NCBI GenBank assembly: GCA_026724425.1
Contig: JAIUCV010000003.1
Coordinates: 64,657,088 to 64,721,087, forward strand
Reading direction: 5' to 3'
Source: Erythrophleum ivorense
Taxonomy: Eukaryota > Streptophyta > Magnoliopsida > Fabales > Fabaceae
Length of the DNA stretch: 64,000 bases
Position 1 is the stretch's first letter; the number at the start of each line of letters is the position of its first letter. The notes beneath the pieces were generated by a model. The model saw nothing but the letters and a program-made list of their open reading frames with translations, ran no database searches and was not told the DNA's origin. A program made the position numbers and the translations under genes. Below are positions 23,711 to 33,952 of this stretch, one piece after another.

Positions 23711-26535
23711 TGTAATACCTTCATTTTTAGCTCATACCCATTATGCCTTACATACTCATATAAAGTATAGGAAGAAGAAGAAGAGATCTTCCTCATTGGG
23801 TTCATACACTTCTCACATGGCCTCATGCATGCTTAAAAATTTCACTTTGGTGTTACGTGGACCGAGTGAGCTCATTCTATGCATCCTCATATTTAATTGC
23901 ACCATTACAACTCATTTCAATTTCAAAAACATGCTTGAAACCCATGGAAAGCAAAAAGTGATATAAGACATGAACATTCAATTTCGGCCCCACTTGGCCT
24001 CAATTCTGGGCATAACTTGGAAATTCATAACTAAATATAGAAAAATTGAAAACATATGATCTCAGTCATTCTAGAAAGCTTAAGATGTATAATTCATGCT
24101 AAAAATATTTAGAAGTCTTAAAATCTCACGTATCATGCGTTTGACGCGAAATCATCTACTGGTCAGAGGGGTTCTGTTACTGTCATAGTTTATTGATATG
24201 AACTTTAAAAATGTCTAACTAATTTCACAAAAATACAATGCATGAAAATGATATCACTATGGAAAGATGTGGATGTTAGCTAGAGAGAAAAAATATTTTC
24301 AGATCAGTTCATTAAGCCAAATTCCCGGAAACCGATGAAACAGTACCTCGGGTCTGGTAAGATGACTGATTCTGGGCTGGAACTTCGAAATTGCATATCT
24401 TCCTCTCTAGACCTCCAAATGAGGTGCTTCTAGTTTCTACAAGTCACTGTAACCGTCTAGTTTCTGCCTATAAAATTTCGTAGCCATTGGACTATGTTTG
24501 CCCCTCGGATGACACAATTCCCCAGCTGACCAAATGAACAGTGTTTCTGGAAATCCGAATTTCTGATACCAACTTTGAAAAATCATAGAAAACTCTACAG
24601 ACCTCCAAATGACTTGATCTTTAGCTTCCCAAAAATCTCTAAACAAGATCTAGTCACATGACAAATTTTAAGGCAGGAAGAGGTCATTTGGTCAGGTTTG
24701 GACATCATGTGCAAAATGACCCAATTCATGTGTTAAATGAGACTTTAAGGATTCAAATTTGCCTATTCTACTTCTAAGGCTCTATGAGCAAGTGGGAATG
24801 CATCTACATAGGCCATCAAACATGACTCAAGTGTCTAAAAATCCAAATTTGTGAAACTTACTATCCCACACCAACACATACATCCATGAGGCCTATACTA
24901 ACATCATGCTTTTCATAACAAAAATTGCTTCCTTATACAAAACAACTCTAATTCTCATACATACTGATAAATACATTGATTTACAAACATTCATAGGTAC
25001 TACATCATGTACATCATCAATTTACATCCCTTGACTTAACTACAAAATATTACAAGAGTCTCTTTTACAATTCTTCACTAATCTCCCTAGCTTCAAGCTT
25101 GGTGGCTCCCATCTCTTGCCTCACTTGGTCCACTTAGCATGTTGGGATGGTGGAGAGGGGGAGTGAGATTCAAAGAATCTCAATAGCTCATCTCTTATTC
25201 AATCATACACACAAGCATGCAAACAAGTCTCCCAATGTATGCATGAGCATATTAGCATGTGAAGTCATAGGAAAACCTTTGCAACAATTGAGTTGGCTAT
25301 GCATAAGAAAAGCATTTTCAACATGTGAGTAGGCCATACTTAACATACAAAATCTTGCCAAGTAAATGGATTAGCCTCACCCACTCACTTGTGGATTTTG
25401 GACTTGCCTCACCCATTCTTAAGAGGTTCTTAGACTCAACCCTTACTCTTTGGGAGTCAACCTCACTTTTGGGAGACTATTTACTTTGTCTCAACCAACT
25501 TGAGGGTTTTTGGCTCATCCTCACCATGGCTAGAGGGTTGTTGGCTTTTCCATACTCAAGCAAACCAAAACAATTACATAAAACATCATTCAATTTCATA
25601 AGGTATCATCATGCTAGCATACTTCTCATTATTCAAAATATACATACACACAAGCAAGACAATGTAAGCACACAATTATGCATGAGAGAAAGGGGAGAGA
25701 GCTACCTTATTGGCTAATCTCACACTTTCCCTTACATAGATAAGAGTGCTTCTCTTGAGCCTAACCATACAAGAAGCATGGAATTATTCTCTTAACACTT
25801 GATTCATAAGCTAGGGATATTTTCTAGTAAACCCTACCAAGCATGTAGAAGCTAAGGGTTTCTTTCTCTCACTAGAACTTCACCCATTATTCTTCTCTTT
25901 TCTTACATTTCTCAACTCATCACACTCTCTTATAAAGGTTTCTTGCTCCCTCTCGGTCAGAACCAAAACCTTCTCACTCCTCAACCCACAAAAAGGGAGC
26001 TTAGGAGGAGAGGAATAAATTAAGAAGAAAGAGCATGAAAAGTTTTGAAGGTTCTTATCTTTCTTCCTTAGCTTCCCTTCCTTCTCTCTCAGTTCCTCCT
26101 TGTTTCTCTCTCTCTCAAGCCTTCTTTTCTATGCTTGGACGAAGCTTAAGGCAGTTTAGAGAAAAGGGATGAGTTGGAGCTCTTTAAAACATCAAATTCT
26201 TTTTTTTTTACGCTTTTCCGGACTAACCCTCGCTACGGTGAGCTCGTGTCAGTCCCAGACCCCTGTTTTGGCTATGGCGCGTGCTACAGCAAGCTACGCC
26301 CTGGTTTTTGTATGAGATGCCCGCACTCGCTATAGCTAGAAGCATTTTCGCTATAGCGAGAAGGCACTCTCGCTATAGCTAGACCATTTCTCGCTATAGC
26401 GAACAGGTACATTCGCTATAGTCGGGCTGTAGCTAGCAAACTTAGAAAATTTTCAGCCCTTCGAAAATTTTCAGCTTTTCTTTTCTTGTTCTTTTTCCTT
26501 CCTTTCTTTCTTCTCTCTTTTTCTTAGTTGTTACA
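23711..26535 (-). mobile_element. Solo LTR, family E, 2.8 kb, inside the ankyrin exon
   Basis: Starts TGTAATACCTTC and ends TTAGTTGTTACA, with perfect 5-bp flanks AAATG (23706-23710 and 26536-26540). The host ankyrin reading frame resumes exactly across the junction, which fixes both ends. GGTATTACA as the end on the minus strand suggests minus orientation (inference). The right part holds a run of CGCTATAGCG-type palindromes at 26220-26430. No internal retroelement coding remains. Confidence 0.88.
26220..26432. repeat. Array of TCGCTATAGCGAG-type palindromic modules
   Basis: Eight or more copies of CGCTAYRGCG or its half (TCGCTATAGCTAGA, TCGCTATAGCGAGA, TCGCTATAGCGAAC, TCGCTATAGTCGG, CGCTACGGTGAG), spaced about 15-45 bp apart. 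Located near one end of LTR family E. Confidence 0.85.
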
Positions 26536-26893
26536 AAATGCAATATAGTGTTTTTATCATCATCCACATTACACATCAAATCCTTGATTGAGCCCACTTC
26601 ATGTATTAGATTGAATATCCTAGCATGGTGTTGCTCGATGGCAAAATGACTAGACTCTGATTTTTGTAGTCCCTTGCCCATATTAAATCAGGATAAGTAC
26701 TCATAACCTCAGTTAGAAACTCCAAATTTTCAATCAATGTAGCATCAAATATTAGAGGTGAAGGATTATTTATGATTTCATATATGTATAACTCTGAGTC
26801 TGTTGTAGTGAGTATTATTGTCCAAAGTCGACGAACAAGTTGAAGGACTTGAGTTTGCTTTATAAATGGTATAACATAATTTGAAAATTTCAA
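26536..26893 (-). pseudogene. Ankyrin-PGG middle exon, 5' part, frameshifted
   Basis: Minus-strand frame 26893 downwards gives TQVLQLVRRLWTIIL, then NNPSPLIFDAT and STYPDLIWARDYKNQSL. A loss of one base near 26655 moves the frame. The next frame continues HFAIEQHHARIFNLIHEVGS and KDLMCNVDDDKNTILH. These are the family's ankyrin repeats just before the membrane part. The exon is cut at 26536 by the family E LTR. Confidence 0.85.
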
Positions 26894-29270
26894 TTAAGAT
26901 ATGCTAAATTGTAGTCATGTTGCTAAAAAAGAATGGTTGAAGAAATCAAAAAATTTAAAGAATATTAATATATGTATCACTTTCACTTTTATATTATAAT
27001 AAAAAGGGATAAATTACACTTATCTAACTTAATTTTTTTCCTCCCTCAATTATAATTTCTCTTCAACGAATTAATTTCTGTTAGCCACCCTATGATTTAT
27101 TTGCTCATTGCAAAATCTTCCTTCCCATTGAATTAGACATTGTCTCTAACTTAAAAAAATAAAATAAAATCATACTAGCTCACTTTAATCCTTGCCCCAA
27201 GTTGAAATTTCTTTAATCGATCAATTTTTGCAATTAATCAACACATGTATCTATTGCAATGCAATTAACCAATTAGGAGGAACATTGTGATTCGGGCAAA
27301 GATAGGGTGGTATGCACTTGTGTTAATTTATTTGAAGTTGACATCTAATTTTGAAGGTACATGGAAGACGTTGCAATGGAACCAAAAAAAGTAGGGAATC
27401 AATTTCAAAAAATAATTGACTAGAAAGAGAATTGCAATTGAAACCAAAAACCAAGGTAAGGCTAAGTAAACCAATTTCACCAAGGAAAAAAGACCCTCCA
27501 ACACTAGTGAGGTTTCTATAGTATATTAATTTGGGTTAAAATTAATTACGCAGTTATGACAAAATACGTTAGTTAATGGGTGTAAATTCCACTGTTATGT
27601 TTTGGGAGATAAATTGCAAACCAAGCAATGTCCTTGTTTTCCTTAGATATTAAAGAAATATGTAAAAGGAGCATAATTTAAAAAACAAAAACCCAACAAA
27701 AAAAAAAACTCATCTCCTCAATGGGATAGAACTTTCTGTGACATTTTGTAGAAATTAATTCGTTAAATTTATCTTTTGATTTCTAATTAACTTCATAGTT
27801 TTTTAGATTTCTAGGCAATCAAGTTCAATGTTTCATCTTTTTGCATGAAGCTCCTCTCATACCCTAGGGCTTGTGAATCACTACTGGCAAGCAACCCTCA
27901 CCATTTCATCGATTTCTTTGCAGCAATATTCATCTCTCTCAGCCCATAGAAATTTTAGTCAGGCATATTATTGTTTTAATTGTTAGTTAGTTCACCAATC
28001 ACAATCCCTTTTAGATCTTTCCTTAACATCCTACCAAATAAACTCAGATGGCCTTCATTAATTCTCCCCACTATGGTGAGGATGAAAACGACAATGCTTC
28101 TATGCTTGAGGATTGAAAGACTCAGGAAGAGGAATCGCCAATCCAAATTCTAAAGTGGTAGATCTAGTCCACAAAAAAAAAAAAAAAAAAGCTTTACCAG
28201 GATAATCTTCTCAGCCCTCCCCTTATGGCTTTTAGATTTTTCTCCTTAGGCAACATTTTATGGGAAATTCACTCTGAAGTGATTTTGGGTTTCAAGAAAT
28301 AAATATAAAAGCTGACCCTGCAATTGCCTTTTTAGCTTAAAAGCATAACCCTGGGGACTACTCCAAAATAAACTCGAAAAAGATTAATTACTAGAAGAAA
28401 ACCCCTAGTCCCTAGTTAATAATGTTATATGATGGTTGACCAAATCTCTTTTAAGGAGCAAAATCTAAACTCACCTCTGACGCATCAGTAAGGAGACTCT
28501 CCCTCACCAAGAGACCTTGCCCCTTGCCCAATTCAGTTTTTAGTTCTTTTTGGGTTCAGCTTTTCGGATTTTTTTTTTCTTTTCCTGTTTGTTTTTTTCC
28601 TTGCATATGCTGTTATGGTCTTCATGTATGTGAGGTTTTATTTAGATCTATATAATTCCCTTCTGCTCTTATGTTTTCCTCAGAATATTATATATCTCAT
28701 TTCTCATTGAATATACGCGTATGAATATCCCAAAAAAATTGAATATATACATATAGAGGAAAAATCAAGGGATGAGATGACTACACTTAGGTTAGAAAAG
28801 TAATTAATCATCATTAGATAGCAAATAGATGGTTAATATTGATAAAAAAAAGTTATTAATGAAAAAAATATTTATTATACATTTATAATAATTTTTACAT
28901 TAATCTTAATCATTAATATATAATCTTTACTCTTCTCACCTAAAGTTAGTCCTCCCATTTGAAATGTATTAAATTTCCTAGTGAAAAAATTATAGTGATT
29001 GTATAAGGACCGGACTTATGGGATTTGGTCAGCTTCTTTTAAGCTAAGAGATGCAGGCCTGTCTCCTTGTTTCTATCTCGAGCCATAGCTAGCCTTGACT
29101 TCTTCTCTAACATGAGCAAGGCCAAATTTATAAAACCTTTCACATTACTAGAATTTCAAACATCATTACACTAACATTTGCCATTAAAATAATAAATTTA
29201 CACTCATTTTGGTGATAAACTAATTTGCATGGTTTTATTACACAAACTAGTTGGTTTATGCAGTACTTAC
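26894..29270 (-). other. Intronic or lost-exon DNA of the ankyrin-PGG pseudogene
   Basis: No recognisable ankyrin exon in this stretch, although the family normally has more repeats here. It holds a fold-back repeat (27005-27490), a poly(A) run near 28175-28193 that may mark an old retroposed sequence, and plain AT-rich DNA. Confidence 0.5.
27005..27490. repeat. Fold-back repeat in pseudogene intron
   Basis: The left half and the reverse complement of the right half share the order of words AAATT-ACTTA-CTTA, then CCATTG, then TAGACAT-GTC. This suggests a long, decayed inverted repeat centred near 27240. Shares words with 17490-17960. Confidence 0.4.
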
Positions 29271-29765
29271 CGTTCATTCCAGCGTTGACACTAATGAGAA
29301 AAAGTTTATCCCAATCGTCTTCTTGGAATATATGAATAGTTTGGTCATATAGAAAACTCATCATTTTACTTCTTCCTCGTATGACAGCAAAGTGAAGAGG
29401 AGTCAATCCTTTTTCACCCTTAATTCTTGGCAATTGATTGTTCTTTTCCATCATGATCTGCGCTAGTCATGGGTTGTTCCCAACTCCAACAACAAGGAAG
29501 AAGGCAGTGTTCCCTTTGTGATCTTGCAATACCTAGTCATCTCTTTCCATCACCTTCATGATCTCTTGTACAAAGTGAACATGGTTCGCTCCTACAACAT
29601 GCAGGGTTGTTGCCCACCCTTTTGTTATGGCTGTCTTTACCAGATTCTTATCTCCTTCCAACATGCTTTTATCATCTTTCCAATTTCCTTTCAACGCTAG
29701 CTTGTGCAGGGGCACGCCCACTTTCATGTATTCTTCCTTGCTCTCCTCTGATACCAGATCAAGTT
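29271..29765 (-). pseudogene. First ankyrin exon of the PGG pseudogene, two in-frame stops
   Basis: Reads SEESKEEYMKVGVPLHKLAL and on through SMLEGDKNLVKTAITKGWAT and LHVVGANHVHFVQEIMKVME. In-frame TAG (29535-29533) and TGA (29469-29467) follow. After them the frame continues IMMEKNNQLPRIKGEKGLTP, LHFAVIRGRSKMMSFLYDQT and EDDWDKLF. The exon ends at donor GTAAGT. Ankyrin-type LHxAAxxG motifs are visible. No start codon upstream is certain. Confidence 0.85.
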
Positions 29766-32700
29766 ATAATAATCAACGTTTGATCCCTTGTCAGCCTATA
29801 CTCATATATGTGTGCACGCGCAGGTGTTTTAAAAACCTAAACTTGTGTGAGTGTGGTTAGTCCAACTAGATTTTAAAAGGCTCAAAACACTAAACAATTA
29901 CCATTCATCAAATCTCATTTAAGAAATTGACACAATAGTTTAAGTTATTTTGAAAAAATAAAATAAAATGACGTCTGGATGATAAACTATTAAATCAAGT
30001 AGTTCTACAATTTTATAGGCAAAGCTTATAAATAAAAATATTTTTAAAACATAATAGGTCATCGAACAATACTTGTTTATAGTTCATTGATCAAATTAGG
30101 ATCAAATTAGTAATAATATACCTATATTGAAATATAATAAATAATAATAAATAAATGCAAAATAAATTTTAACCTTCATTATCTCTTGATAATTCACCTG
30201 AAATTGCATCACCAACTAAGCTTATTATTTATATGTATGTTCTCCCTAAATTTCAAATATTGGGCTTCATATGTAGCCTCAATATCTTCTCATTTGCAGG
30301 CTTGTGGACTTGTAATCTTTTGCTCTGTCCCGGCCCACCAGCCTTCTTTCCTCAAAACTCAAAAGTCGAATCCTTTCAATATATTCTTTGAACCTCTGAG
30401 CATGTTCTCATATTTTGTTATTCCCTGCAGCTCTGCATATTTTCTTTTCTTTCAGCGTCTCTCTCGGTCTCATCTCCTTCCATCTTCACCACTACTTAGC
30501 CTATTCTTTGCAACTTAGCATATTCTCGGTCTCATCTCTTTTTCTCTGCGACGAAGTTGCAGTAGCGAAACCACTCCGAATGGTTCTATTGGCCGCCATC
30601 TGCTCCCTCTGCGTTGTAGCGTTGCTTCCTTGGTCTTCACCACCGCACGCAGCTCTATCCAGTCGCTGTCCAAGACTCTATCTAGCACCATCCTTCTCCA
30701 ATTTTTATTCTTTCATCTTCAATTTTTGCTAGCTCTTTGATCTTTCTTCCCCAAATTCTTTTTTCATTTTTCATTTTTCATTTGAGATCCACCAAAAAAG
30801 TCATTTGACCGCCCGGTTTTTATCAGGTTTGTTGGTTTTTAACCAGTTTTGCCGGTTTTTTAATTGGCCTATTCACCGATTTTTCCGTCTGATTTTTAAA
30901 ATATCAATAAATAAAAATTCTTACAATGCTTAAACTCCACTAGCTAAAGCTCTAAATTATAATTTTTTACTTCATCTAATCGTGTGTGTATATATATATA
31001 TATATATATTATTGAGCATGATCAGTTATAGAGTTAAATATTAGAAGTTTATATCTGTGACAAAAACATTTTTACAACTTGATTTGTTGCTTCATTGACT
31101 GATATATATATATATATATATATAATAACTATAATAGTATGCATATATGCATAGTGTAGCTCAATATTGGTTAAGATGTTGTTCTACTGTAAACTAGCCA
31201 AGTTTCCATTCCCCAGCTTAATTCACTTTTTTGGAGTAAGAGTGATATGTTGCTTCTTTACCAAGGGAATGGCTTCATATGGAGCATCCGTGAATATATA
31301 GTCAGTCTTCCGTACCATATATTTTCATTTAAACCTACTTATTTCTTATGAAATTTTATGGTTTTTTTCATTTCTATTTATAACAGAATGTGTGCGTGCG
31401 CATATATATATATATATATTTCCATTTAATTACAATATAAATTTGAGAAAAAACGTGTTTAAACTGTAAAGATACACATATTTAAAATATTGGTAATTGA
31501 GATATATTTGTGCAATTCATATCATGCAATAAAGATCATTCCGTACAGCTTAGGCATTTAGACTCATGACGATCGTTGAATATACTTTGTAAAATAAAGA
31601 ATACTATGAAATTACATAAGACTTTTTGTAGGATAAAATATTAATAATATATTTATACTAAAGAATTTTAATCTCACCAATAAGTGAACAAACTAATTTA
31701 TCCATTTTAAATTTTATTAAAACTAAAATATATAAAAATCATAAAAAAATAATTAAAATTTATTTAATTATTGTTATATATATAATGAAATTATCTAATT
31801 GAAAAATTAACAATTTGTAAAGAGGATTTAAGAAATATTTATTGTGCACGGCATTTAAATTGATTTAAAATACAATATGTGATTTCTTATGAGCTACCAA
31901 AGGTGCGCCTTTTGTATGGATCTACAGAATAAAATTATTCATTATGTTAATCTAAATGATTTTGTTTTAAAAATCTAGATAGAGAAAAAGAAGAGATCAA
32001 ATTACCTGTATCATGGAGCGGACGAAGGAGATGTCTTCTACAATGGAGAGAGAGAGAGAGAGAGGGGTGAGTTATTCAAAACGAAATTAACAATTCATTT
32101 CTTACATCATTAGACCCGCTTAACTTTAAATCTTTAAAAATTACGTAGTACACGAACTAAATATTGAAAAAAATATTTTTTTCAAATTAATTTTTAGTCA
32201 AGAAAAAAAGAAAAAAAAAAAGATAATTTCTTACGGCAAAAAAGAAGAGGAAGTTGGATAACATAGTTCTAAAGATCAATATTAAGATAGAGATAGAAGG
32301 AAGACATGAAAGGAAGTTGACCAAGAAGCATTGAATAATTGATTGAGGAAAAAAAAAAAAAGATGTTGAAAGAGAAGCATATTATATATATATATATATA
32401 TATAGACAGAAGTGATCATATATATAGATAGAATTTATCAAATAAGAGATCAAGAAAGAAGGAGGAAGAAAAAGCAATAGAAATGGAGGAGAAAATTTTT
32501 GAAAGAAAGAGAAGAGACCACAGAACAAGAAGAGTTACCTCTCAGCTAGCTCAAAATGGGATTTAGGTATATATGCTCAAACGATTATTTCAAAACTAAT
32601 AAATCTTGGACAGCCTAAATGTTCGAGGCCAATATGACATAATCTTGGACCATATGACTTAGAGAGACTTTCTAAGTCAATGAGAAGTCAACAAAAAGAA

Positions 32701-33240
32701 TTACTTGGTGGTGGACGCCCCTATGTCTAAAGAGAATATGATTTCTTTCGTAGCTAAGGTATAGCTCCCAATAGAAAAAAACCAAAAAAAATTAAAGATC
32801 GCTAATTTATCACCATAAATAAATAAATGACATTAACTAGACAAACCTTATCTTCATTTTTCTATCATTCAATGTACTTATTAAGTTAATTTCTAAAATT
32901 TAAAGTTAATTGATTTTAATATTAATTTAGAAACTAAATTATTAATTTAATCATTGCCGAACGTCACATAGAATGTGGTGATGAGAGGTAAAACCAAAAA
33001 GTATTAAACATTAGAGCTCGTTTCATTTACAGAATTGTCAGTTAAAAAATAAGAGAGAAAATGCATCGAAAAATGTAATTACTTCAGATGTAATTGATAT
33101 AATATCGAAGGAAATGGGATGCTTTTACTTTTATATGTTTAGATGAAAAAAAACATAGATATTGGGTGAAAGAAAGGCTTATAAAATGACCACAATGCCC
33201 CATGATAATAAAAAGAAGATGATTAAATGTATTTAAAATA
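29766..33240. other. AT-rich spacer with microsatellites
   Basis: TA microsatellites lie at about 30990-31010, 31104-31126, 31402-31420 and 32383-32404. A (GA)n run is at about 32046-32066. 30790-30895 has repeated CCGGTTTTT and AACCAGTTTT words. Two overlapping plus frames at 30186-30732 are Ser/Phe/Leu-rich and match nothing I know. No gene supported. Confidence 0.45.
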
Positions 33241-33344
33241 AAAAATCACGAATCGTTCAGTCTGGCCAAAGGATCGAAACGCTGTGTGCTTCCATAGCTG
33301 TTCTGCTTCGTGCTTCCTCTTTCCCCTGCGGCATCATCTTCCCA

Positions 33345-33746
33345 CTACATGTAAAATCGCTCCCAACGTTTCAAGATTCCACTAGTCAATGGATTGAAGG
33401 CAAGGCCACGGCGTTGACATGAGAATCCACATGAACAACTGGCCAAAGCATAATTTGAGGGCGTTTTGTGGCCCGTTGATGTGGTTTGAGTGGGCAACGT
33501 CTCCAATCCGATTTGGATCAGGATGATGTGAAACATGAGCAAGGACTGAAGAGACTTGAGACCGGGCTCGAGAAAGAAGCGCTTGAACGCTGGGTCGAGA
33601 TCGCGCTCGAGGGCTTTGTTTCTGGGTGCGAAGATGGTGATGTTGTGAGTATCAACAGTGTCTTCGAGAGTCTGCGTCTGCAAAGGCATAGCCTTTTCCA
33701 CCAGCTCGGCAAGTTCCGCAAGATGGAAACCCAGAAGAGCCACCAA
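33345..33746 (-). pseudogene. Fasciclin-like arabinogalactan protein (FAS1) remnant
   Basis: The minus strand reads LVALLGFHLAELAELVEKAM, then HNITIFAPRNKALERDLDPA and SLQSLLMFHII. These are the first conserved box and middle of a FAS1 domain of the plant FLA15-18 type, cell-surface adhesion proteins. The rest of the domain, the signal peptide and the GPI signal are missing, and homology fades after about residue 95. The fragment is truncated at about 33750, near the TA-rich tract that flanks the viral insertion. Not functional. Confidence 0.75.
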
Positions 33747-33836
33747 TGGTATATGGGGTGAGATTTAAAGTTTTACATTAAATTAAAAAAATTGTTTAAA
33801 AGTATATAAAGATAAATTTATTTAATATATTTTAAA

Positions 33837-33895
33837 CTAATATATATATATATTAAAGGAAATATATTAATAATTTATATATATATATATATATT
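33837..33895. repeat. TA-rich direct repeat, left of viral fragment
   Basis: Matches 38627-38681 throughout apart from the number of TA units: (TA)6 against (TA)5 in the first run, (AT)9 against (AT)8 in the second. Both copies share the unique core TTAAAGGAAATATATTAATA. The viral sequence begins at the next base. Confidence 0.9.
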
Positions 33896-33952
33896 GGAAG
33901 GAAATACAAAATTCCTTCTAAAACCTATAAAACCAATACCCCTCCTAGGAAA

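Larger units (their letters stand above)
22176..29765 (-). pseudogene. Ankyrin repeat plus PGG-domain gene remnant (ACD6/ITN1-like)
   Basis: The minus strand carries a broken gene of the plant ankyrin-PGG membrane family, whose known members act in defence and stress signalling at membranes. Visible parts run from the N-terminal ankyrin exon (29765-29271) to a middle ankyrin exon split by an LTR (about 26890-26536 and 23710-23621). A C-terminal exon with the PGG region and membrane helices follows (22763-22176). Splice sites can be read: donor GTAAGT at 29270-29265, donor GTATCT at 23620, acceptor TTGGCAG at 22764. Damage includes two in-frame stops in the first exon, a 1-nt frameshift in the middle exon, a 55-bp tandem duplication and a further frame shift in the last exon, and two solo LTR insertions. 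One or more exons between 26900 and 29270 are missing or unrecognisable. Not functional. Confidence 0.85.

Noticed and set aside
30790..30895. Repeated CCGGTTTTT words as a satellite
   Set aside because: Spacing irregular and only three or four copies; more likely a short decayed repeat.
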